64,000 nucleotides of DNA from Parachryseolinea silvisoli (GTDB taxonomy: Bacteria > Bacteroidota > Bacteroidia > Cytophagales > Cyclobacteriaceae), in NCBI RefSeq assembly GCF_021190955.1, contig NZ_JAIOAO010000001.1:2232001-2296000 (forward strand). Reading direction: 5' to 3'. The stretch's first letter is position 1. Each line of letters starts with the position of its first letter. A model generated the notes under the pieces. The model worked only from the letters and a program-made list of their open reading frames with translations, searched no databases and was not told the DNA's origin. This document shows, one piece after another, positions 18,381-26,617 of the stretch. A program made the position numbers and the translations under genes.

Positions 18381-18418
18381 AAAAAGCCTTTTCCGCCTTT
18401 GGCGGAACGGGCTTTTTT
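18381..18418 (+). terminator. Terminator-like hairpin after repeat copy 1
   Basis: aaaaagcc and gggcttttt form the outer arms, with a smaller perfect ccgcc/ggcgg hairpin inside, ending in a T-run. Its right arm is shared with the long inverted repeat at 18409-18471. Confidence 0.6.
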
Positions 18419-18471
18419 ATTTTATGGATGTCCAAGCGTCCCGCTTGAGCATCCATAAAATAAAAAGGCCC
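18409..18471. repeat. Long inverted repeat (22-bp arms)
   Basis: Arms at 18409-18430 and 18450-18471 match with a single difference, and the centre forms a further small stem (caagc/gcttg). The left arm overlaps the right side of the preceding hairpin, so only one of the two structures can form at a time. Confidence 0.75.
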
Positions 18472-18567
18472 GAGAGTGAGCGACAGCGAACGGAGGCTTT
18501 CTTGTTTTGACGCCCACCCAATGGATGATCCAGGTAATCATTCAATCACTTATAAACTCAATGGTTC

Positions 18568-18586
18568 TGTGCCCTATTTGTGCCCT
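18568..18586 (+). promoter_or_regulatory. Direct TGTGCCC repeats near integrase stub
   Basis: TGTGCCC at 18568-18574 and 18579-18585, 11 bases apart (one helical turn), 72 bases before the integrase start codon. A matching pair (TGTGTCC) lies before the second integrase scar at 24419-24437. They may be integrase binding sites or an attachment-site core. Confidence 0.45.
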
Positions 18587-18657
18587 CGCCTCTTAACGGT
18601 AGGTTAGGGCACGGAAGGCCGAATTGATCAACACGCTTCATTTCAAACCTTAAAACC

Positions 18658-18792
18658 ATGAGTGTTTCAAACATCCTCCGTACCCGTTTCATCATCAAGA
18701 AAGACAAAGCCAGAGACAACCTCGCACCATTATACGTCCGCATTGCCTACGGCACCAGTTCAGTCGATTTGCCTCTCAACTATCAACCTTAG
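18658..18792 (+). pseudogene. Tyrosine recombinase N-terminal stub
   Basis: A 44-residue open frame whose sequence (FIIKKDKARDNLAPLYVRI) is the arm-DNA-binding start of Bacteroidota tyrosine recombinases. It ends at a TAG, and nothing like the core-binding or catalytic domains follows. The rest of the gene (about 350 residues) is missing, so this is the scar of an element that no longer moves by itself. Confidence 0.8.
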
Positions 18793-19150
18793 ACCATCAT
18801 CGCCCTGCACGCATTTTTTTATTTTATAAAATAGGCCTGATATACTTTTATTCATAGAAGGTCAATCTCCCTCCTTCCAAAAGTTACGCCATACAGTTTC
18901 CGATCTATCCAGCAACGTCTTGGCGTTTATGATCATGGGACTGTCAGCCATTTTAGGGTTAGCGCAAAGTTCTTAATCAGAAGAACATTTAATGCTAATT
19001 CCATCGCATTTACTCCCTACCGTGCCACGACAATATATCCCGCGGACATTTTAACATTCAAGTCGTGAAATACATATTCGCTACATTCATTTGACGCGGT
19101 GATTGTCCGTAATTTTTATTATCTTTCCTTACGACGTATAAGCAGCGACT
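18793..19150. other. Intergenic region after integrase stub
   Basis: About 360 bases with no gene. AT-rich; it ends at the AraC regulator. Near 19090 and 19120 there are TTTG and TATCTTTC, but the 26-base spacing is too long for a confident promoter. Confidence 0.4.
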
Positions 19151-19972
19151 ATGCTCAGTTATCAGAAACATAGCTCCCCACCGATACTGGAACCGTTTAT
19201 TGTGTGCTATTACGATCTTGCCTATACCCATGGTGAAACACAGATTATCCAGTCGCCGCCCAGTGGCTACTCAGCCATAATTTTTAACCTGGGCGATCCA
19301 TATGCCGTGCGCACAGCAGCCGAAAAGGACTTCCAGACCTTACCAGATTGTATATTAGCCGGACAACAAACAAAAAATTATCGCATACGACTTTCGGGAG
19401 CCGTACGCCAGGTAGGCATTGTGTTTAAACCTACAGCCATTTTCACGCTGTTCGATTTTTCAATGCGCACCGTAGTAAACAAACGTATAAGCCTCGACGC
19501 ACTGCTGGGCGACCAGGCAGGGGTGCTTTATACATCTCTGAAAGCTGCCATGGATGTCGCCGAAAGGCTCGATATATTGAACAGATATTTTGCAACGCGG
19601 GTGGACGGCTATGAAAAAAGAGTCAATGTTGCGGATATGGCCGCAGAGCTTATTCTAAAAAACACCGGTAATATAACTGTTGAACGCCTGATGGAGGAGT
19701 TGTGCGTAAGCCGCCGGCACCTTGAACGTAAATTCCTTGAAAAGACTGGTCTTACGCCCAAACAGTATTGCCGCATTGTGCGAATGGCCCCCATTTCGAA
19801 CCAGGTGGCCCATGCTTCGCGCGTCGATTGGCAGGACATGGTTTTTCAGGGCGGCTTTCACGATCAGAACCATTTCATAAAAGATTTCAAAGCCCTGAAC
19901 GATCTGAGCCCCGCACGCTACCTACAGGAACACGAGGAGCTTACACGACTGCTGGAGAAAAAGAAAGAATAG
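19151..19972 (+). CDS. AraC-family transcriptional regulator
   Basis: 273 residues. The N-terminal half is of the ligand-sensing type common in Bacteroidota AraC proteins (PPSGYSAIIFNLGDPY, RQVGIVFKPTAIFTLF). The C-terminal half holds two helix-turn-helix motifs (TVERLMEELCVSRRHLERKFLEKTGLTPKQYCRI and a second ending GGFHDQNHFIKDFKALNDLSPARY). It lies directly upstream of the SnoaL/SnoaL/flavoprotein set in the same direction and is the likely activator of that set. Confidence 0.92.
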   Translation: MLSYQKHSSPPILEPFIVCYYDLAYTHGETQIIQSPPSGYSAIIFNLGDPYAVRTAAEKDFQTLPDCILAGQQTKNYRIRLSGAVRQVGIVFKPTAIFTLFDFSMRTVVNKRISLDALLGDQAGVLYTSLKAAMDVAERLDILNRYFATRVDGYEKRVNVADMAAELILKNTGNITVERLMEELCVSRRHLERKFLEKTGLTPKQYCRIVRMAPISNQVAHASRVDWQDMVFQGGFHDQNHFIKDFKALNDLSPARYLQEHEELTRLLEKKKE

Positions 19973-20014
19973 TACCCAACCGCATTTTTACTATCGTCGC
20001 CGGTTTGCGCTCCA

Positions 20015-20022
20015 TAGCTTTG
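20015..20022 (+). promoter_or_regulatory. Possible -7 promoter box (TAGCTTTG)
   Basis: A perfect TAnnTTTG box 17 bases ahead of the start codon at 20040. No TTTG at the usual -33 distance, which would fit an activator-dependent promoter, perhaps under the AraC protein upstream. Confidence 0.35.
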
Positions 20023-20039
20023 TTAAAAAAACAAGGCCT

Positions 20040-20561
20040 ATGAAAATTTTACTGATTAAAGGGATTGTGGCGGCAGCTTTCGCTGCACTATCTTTTATGG
20101 CCCCGAATCGGCCAGTGGCACGCATAAGCGCAGACGAGGATGCTATTAAAAAAGTGATCATTGCCGAGACCGAAGCCTTCTGGGATAAAGACTTCAGCAC
20201 CCTTGCGAACCAATGGGCACACGGCAACTACGTGCGTGTAGTTGGATGGTGGCCGCGTGGCGGTGTAACCGTAATGAAAGGGTGGTCGGTTATCGGCGGC
20301 CGGATGGAGAAGCTTATTACAGACAATCCTGAAAAGAACCATCAGCAAGTGCGCCGTGAAAATATAAACATACGTGTTTCCGGAAACATGGCCTGGGTAA
20401 CCTTCGAGCAATACGGTACCGATACTGGGGAGACAGCCATGGACATGCCCGGTCTGAGCTATGAAACCCGCATACTCGAAAAACAGGACGGACACTGGAA
20501 AATCGTATACGCAGGGTGGCTCCTCGATGGCGGAACCGAATCGAACCAGACAAAGAAGTAA
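20040..20561 (+). CDS. Exported NTF2-like (SnoaL/DUF4440-type) protein
   Basis: 173 residues with an N-terminal hydrophobic leader (ILLIKGIVAAAFAALSFMA). The NTF2-like fold is shown by IKKVIIAETEAFWDKDFSTLANQW, the middle strands VRRENINIRVSGNMAWVTFEQYG and the closing strand LEKQDGHWKIVYAGWLL. This cone fold serves small-molecule enzymes or binding proteins. It is the first gene of the run leading to the flavoprotein at 21047. Confidence 0.8.
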   Translation: MKILLIKGIVAAAFAALSFMAPNRPVARISADEDAIKKVIIAETEAFWDKDFSTLANQWAHGNYVRVVGWWPRGGVTVMKGWSVIGGRMEKLITDNPEKNHQQVRRENINIRVSGNMAWVTFEQYGTDTGETAMDMPGLSYETRILEKQDGHWKIVYAGWLLDGGTESNQTKK

Positions 20562-20585
20562 ATAGAATATAAAACAACCTCTCGT

Positions 20586-21050
20586 ATGAATGAAACAAAA
20601 ACGCAGCAGCAGGAAGCAACCTCCGTGCTGCAAAGGAAGGGAACTTGTATCGAATTCTTTTCCGCGTATCAGGAAATGGATCTTGAACGGATGCTGAATC
20701 TGTGCACCCCCGAAAGCATCGTTTACTTCGAGCCACTGGATCAGACCGGTACAGGTCGTGTTCACGAGCTTGGCAAAAACATCTGGACTGCACTGATGGA
20801 ATGTTTCCCCGACCTCGACAACACGGTGACATCGCTGGAATGGATCGAAGCGCAGCATGCGGTAAAATGCCGGGTATCTATTTTCGGCACGCAACGAAAG
20901 GACTTTGCCGGTATTCCCGAGCATGGCCTTCGGTTCGATTCCGAGCACATCTTTATCTTCAAGTTTGACGACCAGGCGCTCGTAACCGAGTTGCGCGTGT
21001 TGTGGGATCACGACAAGTTCGTACAACAACTTACCCCGGCTGACCTATGA
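20586..21050 (+). CDS. SnoaL-like NTF2-fold protein
   Basis: 154 residues with the ester-cyclase-like pattern: IEFFSAYQEMDLERMLNLCTPESIVYFEP, then WTALMECFPDLDNTVTSLEW, and FDDQALVTELRVLWDHD near the end. SnoaL relatives catalyse cyclisation or hydration of small molecules, or are stress proteins. The stop overlaps the start of the flavoprotein gene (ATGA), so they are translationally coupled and probably act in one pathway. Confidence 0.8.
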   Translation: MNETKTQQQEATSVLQRKGTCIEFFSAYQEMDLERMLNLCTPESIVYFEPLDQTGTGRVHELGKNIWTALMECFPDLDNTVTSLEWIEAQHAVKCRVSIFGTQRKDFAGIPEHGLRFDSEHIFIFKFDDQALVTELRVLWDHDKFVQQLTPADL

Positions 21051-22297
21051 GGAAAATAGCAATCGCCGGTGCCGGTCAGTCCGGCCTGCACCTGGCCTTG
21101 GCATTGCTGCAAGCTGGTTATGATGTGACCCTGTTCTCCGATAAAACCGCGGACCAGATATTTAACAGCGCTCCTACAGGCGGCACCTATCTGTTTCACA
21201 GCAGTCTCCAGCTGGAAGATGCGCTCGGCATAAATGCATGGAAACACCGTGCTTTTTATTCAACAGCATTCGATATCAATTTCGGTACACCCGATGGTGC
21301 CTTCGCATTCGGTTTACATGCCGACCTCCGGCAGCCGGGTGTGTCGATCGACCAGCGCCTCAAGTTCCATCACTGGATAGAGCTGTTTCAGCAGCGCGGT
21401 GGTAAGTTTGTGGTCGGCGATGTCGACATACCGGCTGTAGAGCGCTGGACACAAACTTTTGACCTGGTGATAATATCTACCGGTAAAGGCCCGCTGTGCG
21501 GTTTGTTCACACGCGATGATGCCCGTTCCACTTGGGATATGGTGGCGCGCAAGCTCGTGCAGCTCCATATCACCAGCCGGTACGATCTGCCGTTCAAATC
21601 CATCAACCTCGGTAATATCATGGAAGGGGGACAGATTATCACCGCGCCGTTCTATCATAAGAGCGGTCTGCAATGCGCATGGCTTTTGATGGAAGTGATT
21701 CCAGGCAGTATACTGGATGTATTTGATGACGTGCAGGGCGGCCCCGCGCTGCTGGCAAAGGCCAAAGAGGTAATCAATCGGTATATGCCCTGGCAGGCAG
21801 CCGCTTTTGATGATGTAATGCTTGTAGACGACAACGCATTCCTCAAAGGCTCGTTTGTTCCCGTGGTGCGCCACCCCGTGGCCACGCTGGCGAACAAGGC
21901 TCCTATTCTCGGTCTGGGCGACACCGTTATACTTAACGATCCGATTGTAGGACAGGGAGGAAACAACGCAACCAAAATGGCGCATCACTATGCCACATCT
22001 ATTCTCGCCCATGGCGACCGACCGTACGACGCAGCATGGATGCAGCGTACATTCGACTCGTTCTGGCAATATTCACAATACGTAAACCAATTCTGCGACA
22101 TATTCTTGTTACCGCCTTCGCCCCATGTTATGCGGATCATAGATGCAGCACGATTTAATCCGTCTATTACAGCAGATCTCGTCAATGGCTTTAATCATCC
22201 ACCCGATCTTTTTCCCTGGATTGACGAGCCAGCGGCGGGCACGGCATACCTGGAACGCAAAGCAGGAGCAGTAGCGGCCCCGGGTGTTATTCTGTAA
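21047..22297 (+). CDS. Styrene-monooxygenase-like FAD oxygenase (StyA family)
   Basis: 416 residues, matching StyA length. FAD-binding Rossmann motif IAGAGQSGLHLAL begins at residue 5; the second half has the StyA-type substrate-binding region (GGQIITAPFYHKSGLQCAWLLMEVIPGS) and a GD-type FAD motif (LGLGDTVILNDPIVGQGGNNATKMA). StyA epoxidises alkenes using FADH2 supplied by a separate flavin reductase (StyB). No reductase is next to it, so electrons must come from elsewhere. Start codon overlaps the SnoaL gene stop. Confidence 0.85.
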   Translation: MRKIAIAGAGQSGLHLALALLQAGYDVTLFSDKTADQIFNSAPTGGTYLFHSSLQLEDALGINAWKHRAFYSTAFDINFGTPDGAFAFGLHADLRQPGVSIDQRLKFHHWIELFQQRGGKFVVGDVDIPAVERWTQTFDLVIISTGKGPLCGLFTRDDARSTWDMVARKLVQLHITSRYDLPFKSINLGNIMEGGQIITAPFYHKSGLQCAWLLMEVIPGSILDVFDDVQGGPALLAKAKEVINRYMPWQAAAFDDVMLVDDNAFLKGSFVPVVRHPVATLANKAPILGLGDTVILNDPIVGQGGNNATKMAHHYATSILAHGDRPYDAAWMQRTFDSFWQYSQYVNQFCDIFLLPPSPHVMRIIDAARFNPSITADLVNGFNHPPDLFPWIDEPAAGTAYLERKAGAVAAPGVIL

Positions 22298-22303
22298 AAT
22301 TGC

Positions 22304-22332
22304 AATAGTCCGGACCGTCTGTCCGGATTATT
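22304..22332 (+). terminator. Terminator after the flavoprotein gene
   Basis: Stem aatagtccggac / gtccggattatt (one G-T pair) with a five-base loop and a following T-rich tract. Confidence 0.8.
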
Positions 22333-22485
22333 CTTTTTCTTGATGGAGCAATGCCCCATCAGCGTCACGTCAGCAATCCTGTCGTCCCACTATAAGTAAC
22401 AAAGAGTAACTCCTCTCCCGTATTTGCTAACGATGCCCATAGACGTGCAAGGCCATCATTGCAAGATTTCCTTTTACACCAACAC

Positions 22486-24036
22486 CTACTTCTTCTTCCT
22501 GAACGAAGTAGTATTAACGGCATCAGGCTTTACAGCCTGCTGTTTATAAAGTCCAAAAGTATGAATAGCAGCGCATGCTTTCCCGCTCGTAATACGCAAC
22601 CGGACTTGCTTAGCCGTTACCGGTTCAAATTTAACAAGCCACTTGTATCCAATAGTCTGTTTTCCTGTTGCCTCCTGTATCGGAGTCCACGTTTTGCCAT
22701 TCGTCGAGTAGTCCACTGACCAGCCGGTGGTGCGATGCCCCAATTCAATAACCTCCTGCAGCATCAGGCAATCAAATGTTTTTGCTGCACCAAGATCAAA
22801 AACGATCGTGTCGGTTTTAAAAGCATCCGGCGTTGCATAGTAGGTGTTCTCAAGATTATCGACCAGGTTAGACGGTTTATATTTATCGCCGCGCGGATGA
22901 AGGCTCTTGATTGTAGCGCCGCTGGCCAAATTGGTTTTAAAGGTGCCGTTGATCCAATAACGAAGGCTATCCGTTCGCCGCGCATCGATCGGGGAGATTA
23001 ATCCTTCCTTGTTAGGGGGATAATTTAACAACAATACACTGTTGCGGCCTACAGAGTTGAAATAGAGCTCCCATAACGCGGCAACACTTTTCACCCGTGC
23101 ATCTTCTTCCGAGTGATAAAACCAGCTGGGACGGATGGAGACATCCACTTCCGCCGGAACATACGCTGTTCCATTGACTTCACCTTGATTCAATTCCGTG
23201 ATATGCTCCGCTTCATCTCTGATAGAAGCAGGGTTGATCGTTGACCAGCAGGGATCGCCCGCTATTCCCGACTCATTTCCAACCCAACGGCAATCCGCAA
23301 AACGATAGGAATTCTTCGTTCCAAAGACAACACAGTTAGGTTGTACGGTGCGCACGGTATCATACCAACGCGTATAAAACGCCGTAGTAAGCTGGTCAGC
23401 ACCGGCTCCATCCCACCATATTTCCCAGATGGGGCCATAGTTCCTTAACAACTCTGATAACTGGCTGGAATAGTAGTCGCTGTAGTCAGGAGTTCCATAC
23501 CGCGAATCATGTCTGTCGTGAGGTCCCAGATAGATACCGGCTTTTATTCCCGCCACCTTGCACGCGTCGGTGAATTCTTTTACAAGATCGCCTTTGCCAT
23601 TTTTCCACGGACTATTCTTAACCGAGTAATTGCTATGCTTCGTCGGCCAGTTACAAAAGCCATCGGCATGCTTGGCTACCAGGATAGCGGCAGGGATGCC
23701 GGCATCCTTCAGCACTTTTGTCCACTGATTGCAATCCAATGCCGTGGGATTAAAACGTTGAGGACTTGCCGTTCCATCGCCTTCGTTGTCGTTGGTAAAC
23801 GTGTTCATACCAAAATGAAAGAAGGCTATCAGTTCACGGTGATACCATTCGATCTGCCGGGCATTCGGCGTTGGACCAACGGGCTTAGGGTCTGTTTGAC
23901 CATTAACAACGAGTGGCAAAAAAGCCATCGTCAGGATGAATGTTGTGCACTTTTTTAATACATCTTTTCCAAGGCGCTCAACCAGTTTGACTGTTCTAAT
24001 TTTACAATGCATCGATTTTTTTTTAGGTGTACACAT
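22486..24036 (-). CDS. GH29 alpha-L-fucosidase with C-terminal discoidin domain
   Basis: 516 residues, with the start at 24036 or, equally possible, the ATG at 24012; a hydrophobic segment (FILTMAFLPLVVNGQ) suggests export. The GH29 barrel shows WYHRELIAFFHFGMNTFT, AILVAKHADGFCNWPTKHS and WEIWWDGAG, in which Asp209 is the predicted nucleophile. Residues from about 385 form an F5/8-type C (discoidin) domain (TYYATPDAFKTDTIVFDLG, VRLRITSGKACAAIHTFGLY). It removes fucose from glycans. No transporter pair is adjacent. Confidence 0.9.
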   Translation of the reverse strand: MCTPKKKSMHCKIRTVKLVERLGKDVLKKCTTFILTMAFLPLVVNGQTDPKPVGPTPNARQIEWYHRELIAFFHFGMNTFTNDNEGDGTASPQRFNPTALDCNQWTKVLKDAGIPAAILVAKHADGFCNWPTKHSNYSVKNSPWKNGKGDLVKEFTDACKVAGIKAGIYLGPHDRHDSRYGTPDYSDYYSSQLSELLRNYGPIWEIWWDGAGADQLTTAFYTRWYDTVRTVQPNCVVFGTKNSYRFADCRWVGNESGIAGDPCWSTINPASIRDEAEHITELNQGEVNGTAYVPAEVDVSIRPSWFYHSEEDARVKSVAALWELYFNSVGRNSVLLLNYPPNKEGLISPIDARRTDSLRYWINGTFKTNLASGATIKSLHPRGDKYKPSNLVDNLENTYYATPDAFKTDTIVFDLGAAKTFDCLMLQEVIELGHRTTGWSVDYSTNGKTWTPIQEATGKQTIGYKWLVKFEPVTAKQVRLRITSGKACAAIHTFGLYKQQAVKPDAVNTTSFRKKK

Positions 24037-24266
24037 TGATTTTCAAAGACTATTCATTTAAAATTAAATAGGATCTCCGCAAGATGTCCCCCGCCAGAAC
24101 TTCACATGTCCTCTATTATATACAGCCGCACGCTGTTCTACCCTTACGCATTCAAGAAAATATCATTGATTGATCGAGGTACGCAACCCAAGTCCACTTA
24201 CTTTATTATTCCGTTTACAAGCACATCCGTTTTCCATACGATTGATTATCAGATCCTTAAACCGGC
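24037..24266. other. Intergenic region before repeat copy 2
   Basis: About 230 bases with no gene; it holds the upstream region of the fucosidase gene on the minus strand. With the repeat and the integrase scar that follow, the stretch to 24706 has no intact gene. Confidence 0.4.
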
Positions 24267-24325
24267 AAGCTGTTTTAAATCAAATAGGAAGCGGTTCGAG
24301 AATTGTACAGGGAGGGCGACTATAG
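24267..24325 (+). repeat. Dispersed repeat, copy 2
   Basis: Shares AGCTGTTTTAAATCAA and TTGTACAGGGAGGGCGACT with copy 3 at 30930-30988, and the same core with copy 1 at 18321-18375. It lies about 160 bases upstream of the second integrase scar. Confidence 0.8.
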
Positions 24326-24418
24326 GGTAATCAAACGCAATCGGAACCCTCAAATCATGTGAATTAAGGAGTTTTTCGTTTTTATACCCTCAAACAAGCA
24401 CTTCTAAACTCAAGTCTC

Positions 24419-24437
24419 TGTGTCCACTTTGTGTCCA
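24419..24437 (+). promoter_or_regulatory. Direct TGTGTCC repeats near second integrase scar
   Basis: TGTGTCC at 24419-24425 and 24430-24436, 11 bases apart, in the same position relative to integrase remains as the TGTGCCC pair at 18568-18586. Confidence 0.45.
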
Positions 24438-24485
24438 TGACATACCGAGCGGCCGAGCAAAAGGCACGCGCGAAGACACCCGCAC

Positions 24486-24581
24486 GGCAAACAGTATCAG
24501 AAGGCAGAAATTACCGCCGAGGCCATCCGTGATTTGTTCTGTGGCATCAAGCCAAAAGAGCGGTCCCTACACTCTCGATAA
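24486..24581 (+). pseudogene. Integrase internal fragment
   Basis: An open stretch reading YQKAEITAEAIRDLFCGIK then PKERSL and a TAA. This is the typical linker between the arm-binding and core-binding domains of Bacteroidota tyrosine recombinases. Everything before and after is lost. It is a scar of a second element, next to repeat copy 2. Confidence 0.7.
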
Positions 24582-24706
24582 CTTGTGCGAACGATGCCGT
24601 TCCTGCTACTATAATAAATGCAAACAATTATTCTCTTCATGGGCTTAATATTTTGTGTATATTCCCCATATAAAACCGATATGGTTGCCGTATAAACTCA
24701 GAATGT

Positions 24707-26593
24707 ATGCATTCGCACGTTGATAAAAGCCAGGAGAATAAAAGTCATAGGGTAATATATAATCAATCAACCGGAGGCAGCGGTGCCGGCACAGCGCTTC
24801 ACATACAAGATAACCGCACGGAGGCGGTTGCACAGCGTAAGCTCCAGGCTTTGGCCAATCAATATTCCAACACGCAAGACCAAACGCTTCGCCGAAAACC
24901 AAGCACCACTGGGTTACTCGATCCTCTGAAGTTGAAAGATTCAACCGTGAGTGACGAAACGGTGACGCAGCGCTATGCGATCGAAAGAGAACCCGCACTG
25001 AAACGCTTATATTCCGTATCAGACGACCGGGAGATGATCACCGGGATGGGAACTCCGAATCATGAATTGTATATCGGTAACCACGGATTGCTTGCGCAGA
25101 TTCATGCGGCTACAGAGGCTAGTATGCTAGACTTTTCAATTGATGGTACGCATAAGTTGTTCAAGAAGCCGTACGAAAAAGTAAAGGTAGGTTTTAAACG
25201 ATACCAGTTTACAACACCTCCCGAAGGGAAGGAGAAAACGAAGACGCATTCTGTTGATCTGGACGAAGAATATAATTCTAAAATTGTACCAGGTATAAAA
25301 CGGTTAACGCAGGAGAAGTTTGATGCGGTGATGGGTAAGGTGGATAAGACGCCGTGGAAAAAGGATTTTAAGAATATTCAGGCGCCATTGAACAGACTTG
25401 TCAGAAGCCTGGAATTGTTCAAGAAGCTGGTGATTGCCAATCAGGCCAAAGAAACTTACCAGGACGAGGGAACAACGATGGAAGCCCCGTACCTCTTTAT
25501 CCACACGATAGAAAACCAGATCTACAGCAAGGCGGCCCTTAAAGATGATATCCTGGCAACCGACGATATGTTGGAGGCATTAACCGGTGAAATCAAACAT
25601 ACCATGGGCGATGATAAGTACCTGATGGATGTATTATCCGATTGTATACAGTTTGCCGGTGCGCTGGGTAAGGCAATCCCCCAAGGTATTCCGGTAGACC
25701 TGATCTTGATTCATTCGGCAAGCTATCAGCAAGCGATGTGGCGGTCTATGAAGGAAGGGACGCCGATGTTTTATCGGGCATGCGACGTGATGGCAGCTAC
25801 GGTAATGGGCAACCGCGTTATTCCTCAGAATGAGGATCAGCTCAAAATATATGTGGCGGGCGGCAACTCGGGAGCCTTTCACTATGCGGCAAAAATACTG
25901 GCGTCAGGAAAAGATTGGGTAAGCCTGGAAAGCTTTGCCGCCGGCGAGCGGGAAAGGGAGATTCTTGGCGTGGACGACGAGAACTTTCTGATGAATATAG
26001 AGCGCTCCTGGCAATACATGATGTACGGTTCCAGGAACAAGGAAGGGAAGAGCAGTCGCCAGGAAGACAATGCATTTGAACTCTATACCAAGCTGCGCTA
26101 TTATCTGAAAGGGATAAAACAACCGGGTGGGTTCCGAAGCCCGCAACGCGACCGACTTCACAGCACTATTCCCAAAGATGCTTTTGTGGGCATTGCCGAC
26201 CTGGATGCTGAAGGCTCCGAGAAACTCTGGTGGCGACTCAAGATCAACAATTTTTTCAACGAACACGGCAAAATAACGAACCCCAAAATGCTGCAGGAAA
26301 TGTTTGTGGAGATATTCGTGCCCATGGCGCTGAAAGAATATACCCCCGCCATTACTCAGAAACTTATTACGCTATACCAAACCCCCAGCTCCAACCAACG
26401 CCACATACAAGCCCCACCGAGCAACGAGGTGATGAATATTACAGCCTGGCTCCGGTTTGCAGGAATATCCAGAGACGAGGTCGAACATTTTATAATGCAC
26501 TATGGCACTCATTTGTTTAAGCACAGCGGCAAGCCCCGCAATGTTTACAATGATGCGTTGAAAGATTTGATGCTGAGATTAGAAAAAATATGA
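24707..26593 (+). CDS. Candidate eCIS-type effector with putative Cys/His peptidase domain
   Basis: 628 residues, no signal peptide. The first 51 residues carry a leader (HVDKSQENKS at 4-13 and EAVAQRKLQALAN at 39-51) shared with the protein at 47094. From memory this leader marks Bacteroidota proteins linked to extracellular contractile injection systems. In the centre, Cys313 (VLSDCIQFAGALG), His392 (SGAFHYAAKILASG) and Glu408 (VSLESFA) are ordered and spaced like a papain-like catalytic triad, then SWQYMMYGSR. I recall the FHYA..LASG.D.VSLE.FA pattern from similar proteins. Placed just after an integrase scar. Neither secretion route nor target is visible here. Confidence 0.65.
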   Translation: MHSHVDKSQENKSHRVIYNQSTGGSGAGTALHIQDNRTEAVAQRKLQALANQYSNTQDQTLRRKPSTTGLLDPLKLKDSTVSDETVTQRYAIEREPALKRLYSVSDDREMITGMGTPNHELYIGNHGLLAQIHAATEASMLDFSIDGTHKLFKKPYEKVKVGFKRYQFTTPPEGKEKTKTHSVDLDEEYNSKIVPGIKRLTQEKFDAVMGKVDKTPWKKDFKNIQAPLNRLVRSLELFKKLVIANQAKETYQDEGTTMEAPYLFIHTIENQIYSKAALKDDILATDDMLEALTGEIKHTMGDDKYLMDVLSDCIQFAGALGKAIPQGIPVDLILIHSASYQQAMWRSMKEGTPMFYRACDVMAATVMGNRVIPQNEDQLKIYVAGGNSGAFHYAAKILASGKDWVSLESFAAGEREREILGVDDENFLMNIERSWQYMMYGSRNKEGKSSRQEDNAFELYTKLRYYLKGIKQPGGFRSPQRDRLHSTIPKDAFVGIADLDAEGSEKLWWRLKINNFFNEHGKITNPKMLQEMFVEIFVPMALKEYTPAITQKLITLYQTPSSNQRHIQAPPSNEVMNITAWLRFAGISRDEVEHFIMHYGTHLFKHSGKPRNVYNDALKDLMLRLEKI

Positions 26594-26617
26594 AAGAACA
26601 GTTCGTACATAAAAAGC

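Noticed and set aside
20088-21029. Long minus-strand open frame (313 codons) across the two SnoaL genes
   Set aside because: Spans two real genes on the opposite strand and has no domain or start signal.
24267-24325. Repeat copies as tRNA or tmRNA ends (attachment sites)
   Set aside because: GGTTCGAGA resembles a T loop, but the flanking bases do not pair as a T stem in any copy.
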